Of a DNA stretch of 7,811 nt, positions 5,586 through 7,811 are shown one piece after another (the stretch's first letter is position 1; each line of letters opens with the position of its first letter). The stretch covers positions 510 to 8,320 of the forward strand of contig DCIC01000123.1 of NCBI GenBank assembly GCA_002315825.1. The letters are read 5' to 3'. The notes beneath the pieces were generated by a model. That model was not told the origin of the DNA. It saw nothing but the letters and a program-made list of their open reading frames with translations, and did not search any database. Both the position numbers and the translations under genes were made by a program. Source of the DNA: Bacteroidales bacterium UBA1736. Lineage in GTDB: Bacteria; Bacteroidota; Bacteroidia; Bacteroidales; UBA932.

Positions 5586-7343
5586 ATGGCTTCATACCTT
5601 CAAATAGAAAACATATCAAAGTCCTACGGCCCGAAGATTCTTTTTGAGAATATCGCCTTCAATGTCAATGAGGGAGACAAGATTGCCTTGATTGCTCCAA
5701 ACGGGACGGGGAAGACCTCGCTTATGCGAATCCTTGCCGGGAAGGACAAATCTGATTCGGGCGGGTCGGTCAAATTCTTGAAGCAGATCCGTATTGCTTT
5801 TCTGGAGCAGGAATATTCCTTTGAGCCTTCGGATACTGTTATGGGGCGTATTCTTTCGGGCAGCGGTCCATTTATGGAGGGAGTTGATCCTTTTGAATAC
5901 GAGAGGCGTATTCTTAAGTTACTGACGGAATTCTCAATCAGTGGGGATGAAAAAATGGGAAATCTCTCAGGCGGTGAAGTGAAGAGGGTGGCCATCGCTG
6001 AGATGCTCTCTACTGAGGCTGATTTTTTTATAATGGATGAGCCTACCAATCATCTGGATTTGGATGCAATAGAGTTTCTGGAGTCTTATCTCCAACGCTC
6101 ACGCTGCACTTTGCTGATGGTGACTCATGACAGGTATTTCCTTGACAGGGTGTGCAATACGGTAATGGAGCTGGATCACGGTTCGATTTATGTGTACAGG
6201 GGGGATTATGAGAATTTTCTTGAGAAAAGGGATGAGCGAATATCCAACTACAATGCAGAGACGGACAAGGTCAGAAATATTCTCCGACGGGAGCTTGAGT
6301 GGATGCACGCCACTCCCTGCGCCCGCACCGGCAAGGCAAAATATCGCAAACAGGCTTTCTGGGATCTAAAGGAGAGGGCATCCCAGACTTATACGGTAAA
6401 GGAGCTCGATCTCTCCGAGGTCGGGGCGTCATCCAGGCTCGGGACAAAGATTATTGATTGCAAGGACGCCTCTTTTTCTTTCGCAGACAAAAAGATACTC
6501 TCGCATTTCAATTATAATTTTCAGCGCTACGAGCGTGTCGGCATTGTCGGGCGGAACGGCATAGGTAAATCTACTTTTGTGGGGCTTCTATGTGGACAGA
6601 TCAAGCCTTCGACCGGTGTAATTGAGATGGGGGAGTCGGTGAAAGTCGGGTATTACCATCAGTCGGGCATCCAGTTTGACGAAGACCAGACTGTGCTGGA
6701 GACTGTCAATGACACAAGGCTTCTGGCTCGCTTCCTTTTTCCTCACGAGATGCTCAATAATAGGATTTCGAAGTTGTCCGGAGGAGAGAAAAGACGATTG
6801 TACCTGTTGACCATTCTGATGCAGAATCCCAATCTTCTGATATTGGATGAGCCCACAAATGACTTGGATATCGTGACTTTGAATGTGCTGGAGGAGTATC
6901 TTCTGGAGTTTAAGGGCACCCTTGTCATTGTATCGCACGACCGTCATTTCCTCGACCGTCTTGTGGACCATCTTCTGGTGTTCTATGACGAAGGCGAGAT
7001 AAAGGATTTTATCGGGACTTATACCGAGTACAGGACTTTTATCCGGGACTATGAGGCCGAAAAGAAGCGGCAGGAGAGAGTGAAGGAGCAGCCGATTGTC
7101 AAAACCGCCGAGCTGCCCTCGCCAAAGCGCAAGCTCAGTTTCAAAGAGAAGAAGGAGCTCGAACAGCTCGAATTGGATATGGCTTCATTGAATGAGGAGA
7201 AAGAAGCCATTGAAAAGATTCTTGCCGGCGGGGGAGGGTCATACGATGAAATACGTCAGGCATCCGAACGCTTCCAGGCCTTGAAGGAAGAATTGGATAT
7301 GGCTGAACTCAGGTGGTTGGAACTCTCTGAGATAGGGTCATAG
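5586..7343 (+). CDS. uup: ABC-F family ATPase, Uup-type
   Basis: This soluble protein of 585 residues has two ATP-binding cassettes and no membrane segment, which marks the ABC-F class that acts on ribosomes rather than as a transporter. Cassette 1 has Walker A APNGTGKT (37-44), signature LSGGE (127-131), Walker B IMDEPTNHLD (D151, E152) and switch H181. Cassette 2 has GRNGIGKS (322-329), LSGGE (397-401), ILDEPTNDLD (D421, E422) and H451. The inter-cassette linker carries RRELEWMHATPCARTGKAKY, close to the Uup linker motif. The C-terminus (about 500-585) is a charged coiled-coil hairpin starting KLSFKEKKELEQLE, as in Uup. E. coli Uup binds DNA through this region and has been linked to transposon excision and ribosome assembly. 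Alanine replaces the first glycine of Walker A in cassette 1, which I recall in other Bacteroidota members. The ATG at 5586 follows a promoter-like box. The end overlaps the GH28 gene by 6 bp. Confidence 0.92.
   Translation: MASYLQIENISKSYGPKILFENIAFNVNEGDKIALIAPNGTGKTSLMRILAGKDKSDSGGSVKFLKQIRIAFLEQEYSFEPSDTVMGRILSGSGPFMEGVDPFEYERRILKLLTEFSISGDEKMGNLSGGEVKRVAIAEMLSTEADFFIMDEPTNHLDLDAIEFLESYLQRSRCTLLMVTHDRYFLDRVCNTVMELDHGSIYVYRGDYENFLEKRDERISNYNAETDKVRNILRRELEWMHATPCARTGKAKYRKQAFWDLKERASQTYTVKELDLSEVGASSRLGTKIIDCKDASFSFADKKILSHFNYNFQRYERVGIVGRNGIGKSTFVGLLCGQIKPSTGVIEMGESVKVGYYHQSGIQFDEDQTVLETVNDTRLLARFLFPHEMLNNRISKLSGGEKRRLYLLTILMQNPNLLILDEPTNDLDIVTLNVLEEYLLEFKGTLVIVSHDRHFLDRLVDHLLVFYDEGEIKDFIGTYTEYRTFIRDYEAEKKRQERVKEQPIVKTAELPSPKRKLSFKEKKELEQLELDMASLNEEKEAIEKILAGGGGSYDEIRQASERFQALKEELDMAELRWLELSEIGS
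7170..7304 (+). repeat. 15-bp exact direct repeat within the Uup coiled-coil coding region
   Basis: GAATTGGATATGGCT occurs at 7170-7184 and again at 7290-7304, exactly 120 bp apart and therefore in phase (40 codons). Both copies encode ELDMA, one in each arm of the predicted C-terminal coiled-coil hairpin. It is a local sequence feature of the gene and not a mobile element. Confidence 0.6.
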
Positions 7344-7811
7344 TATGGCCGGCTTGTCGTTGATCTTGGACTTGCGGAAAAAGATGTCGCTGAAGGTCCC
7401 TTCAATATGGTTCTCTCCCTTTTTCACCCCCTCGAAATTACAGTTTTCCAGACTGATGTTGTTGAGCTGTCTGGGGTTGTCCCTTCCTGATATCCAGAGC
7501 CCGTATTCGGATTGGCTGCAATTGACATTGTCCAGGTAAATGTTCTTTATGGAGGCGGATTGGTTTGTGGATGTGCTTTCGTCTGCGGCGCATTCTGAGG
7601 CTTCCGTATGGTTGAGGTCGATTTTCAGGATGGCTTCTTTGCAGTTTGCTGCTTCTACGTTGCGGATGTATATGTTCTCGATGGTTCCGCCTCTGAGAGT
7701 TGAGGTCTTGAGGTTGAAAATGTTGCGGATCTCGCCGGAACTGATTCTGCAATTCTCGATATAGACATTCTTGCAGCCTCCGGCAATCTCATCGCCAATC
7801 ACTATGCCTTC
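7338..7811 (-). CDS. GH28 polygalacturonase-like protein, C-terminal part (5' end outside window)
   Basis: The frame is open on the minus strand from the right edge to TGA at 7340-7338, giving 157 residues that begin EGIVIGDEIAGGCKNVYIEN. The text is a right-handed parallel beta-helix: repeated short rungs such as NVYIENCRI, IENIYIRNVEA, IKNIYLDNVNC and NISLENCNF. The combination VIGDEIAGG, a Lys-Thr turn and LRGGTIENIYIRN matches bacterial GH28 pectinases, which hydrolyse alpha-1,4-galacturonosyl links in pectin. The catalytic aspartates and the histidine of the GHG-type motif lie before the window edge and cannot be checked. Where the RIK-type substrate motif is expected, the sequence reads FNLKTST, with Asn in place of Arg. 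The first visible in-frame start-like codon is a GTG at 7802, but the frame continues through it. The stop overlaps the end of the ABC-F gene. Confidence 0.82.
   Translation of the reverse strand, partial: EGIVIGDEIAGGCKNVYIENCRISSGEIRNIFNLKTSTLRGGTIENIYIRNVEAANCKEAILKIDLNHTEASECAADESTSTNQSASIKNIYLDNVNCSQSEYGLWISGRDNPRQLNNISLENCNFEGVKKGENHIEGTFSDIFFRKSKINDKPAIL

Noticed and set aside
7800..7802. GTG as the start codon of the right-edge minus-strand gene
   Set aside because: The frame stays open to the window edge with family-like residues (EGI) before it, and the beta-helix protein would lack its catalytic half, so this is a truncated view of a longer gene.

Overview
The window is a very compact stretch of a Bacteroidota chromosome, most likely from the order Bacteroidales. 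Four things support this. There is a fused DAHP synthase/chorismate mutase of the kind known from Bacteroides and Prevotella. A SIMPL-domain protein and a GH2 enzyme are in typical Bacteroidota form. Promoter-like boxes match the Bacteroidota -7 consensus TAnnTTTG. Gene starts lack clear Shine-Dalgarno sequences. The lineage call is an inference from remembered protein families; no search was run.

Layout. Positions 1-93 hold the last 30 codons of a gene that looks like recA, followed directly by trpS (97-1263), both on the plus strand. From there every gene alternates strand. A SIMPL/DUF541 membrane-anchored protein lies at 1241-1942 (minus). The DAHP synthase/chorismate mutase lies at about 2024-3049 (plus). 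A GH2 beta-galactosidase-like lipoprotein lies at 3029-5515 (minus). A Uup-type ABC-F ATPase lies at 5586-7343 (plus). The 3' part of a GH28 polygalacturonase-like gene (7338-7811, minus) runs off the right edge. All three convergent junctions overlap, by 23, 21 and 6 bp. The only non-coding DNA is 3 bp after recA, about 81 bp between the SIMPL and DAHP synthase genes, and 70 bp between the GH2 and ABC-F genes. No gap reaches 300 bases. I see no tRNA, rRNA, insertion sequence, CRISPR array or recognisable terminator.

How the genes fit together. Most are housekeeping genes: DNA repair (recA), tryptophan charging (trpS), entry into aromatic amino acid synthesis (DAHP synthase/chorismate mutase) and ribosome-associated or DNA-related ATPase activity (Uup). 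The two glycoside hydrolases suggest use of plant cell-wall polysaccharide, possibly pectin, but no SusC/SusD pair is present to define a utilisation locus. The trpS and DAHP synthase genes both concern aromatic amino acids, but they are separated by an opposite-strand gene and are not one operon.

I found no convincing novel multi-gene system. The points most worth a second look are the Deinococcus-II/Streptococcus-like type of TrpRS with extra insertions, the back-to-back divergent promoter boxes that also help decide the DAHP synthase start, the altered chorismate mutase active-site positions, a set of ATAAT/ATTAT half-sites over the GH2 start codon, and the repeated 3' overlaps of convergent genes.
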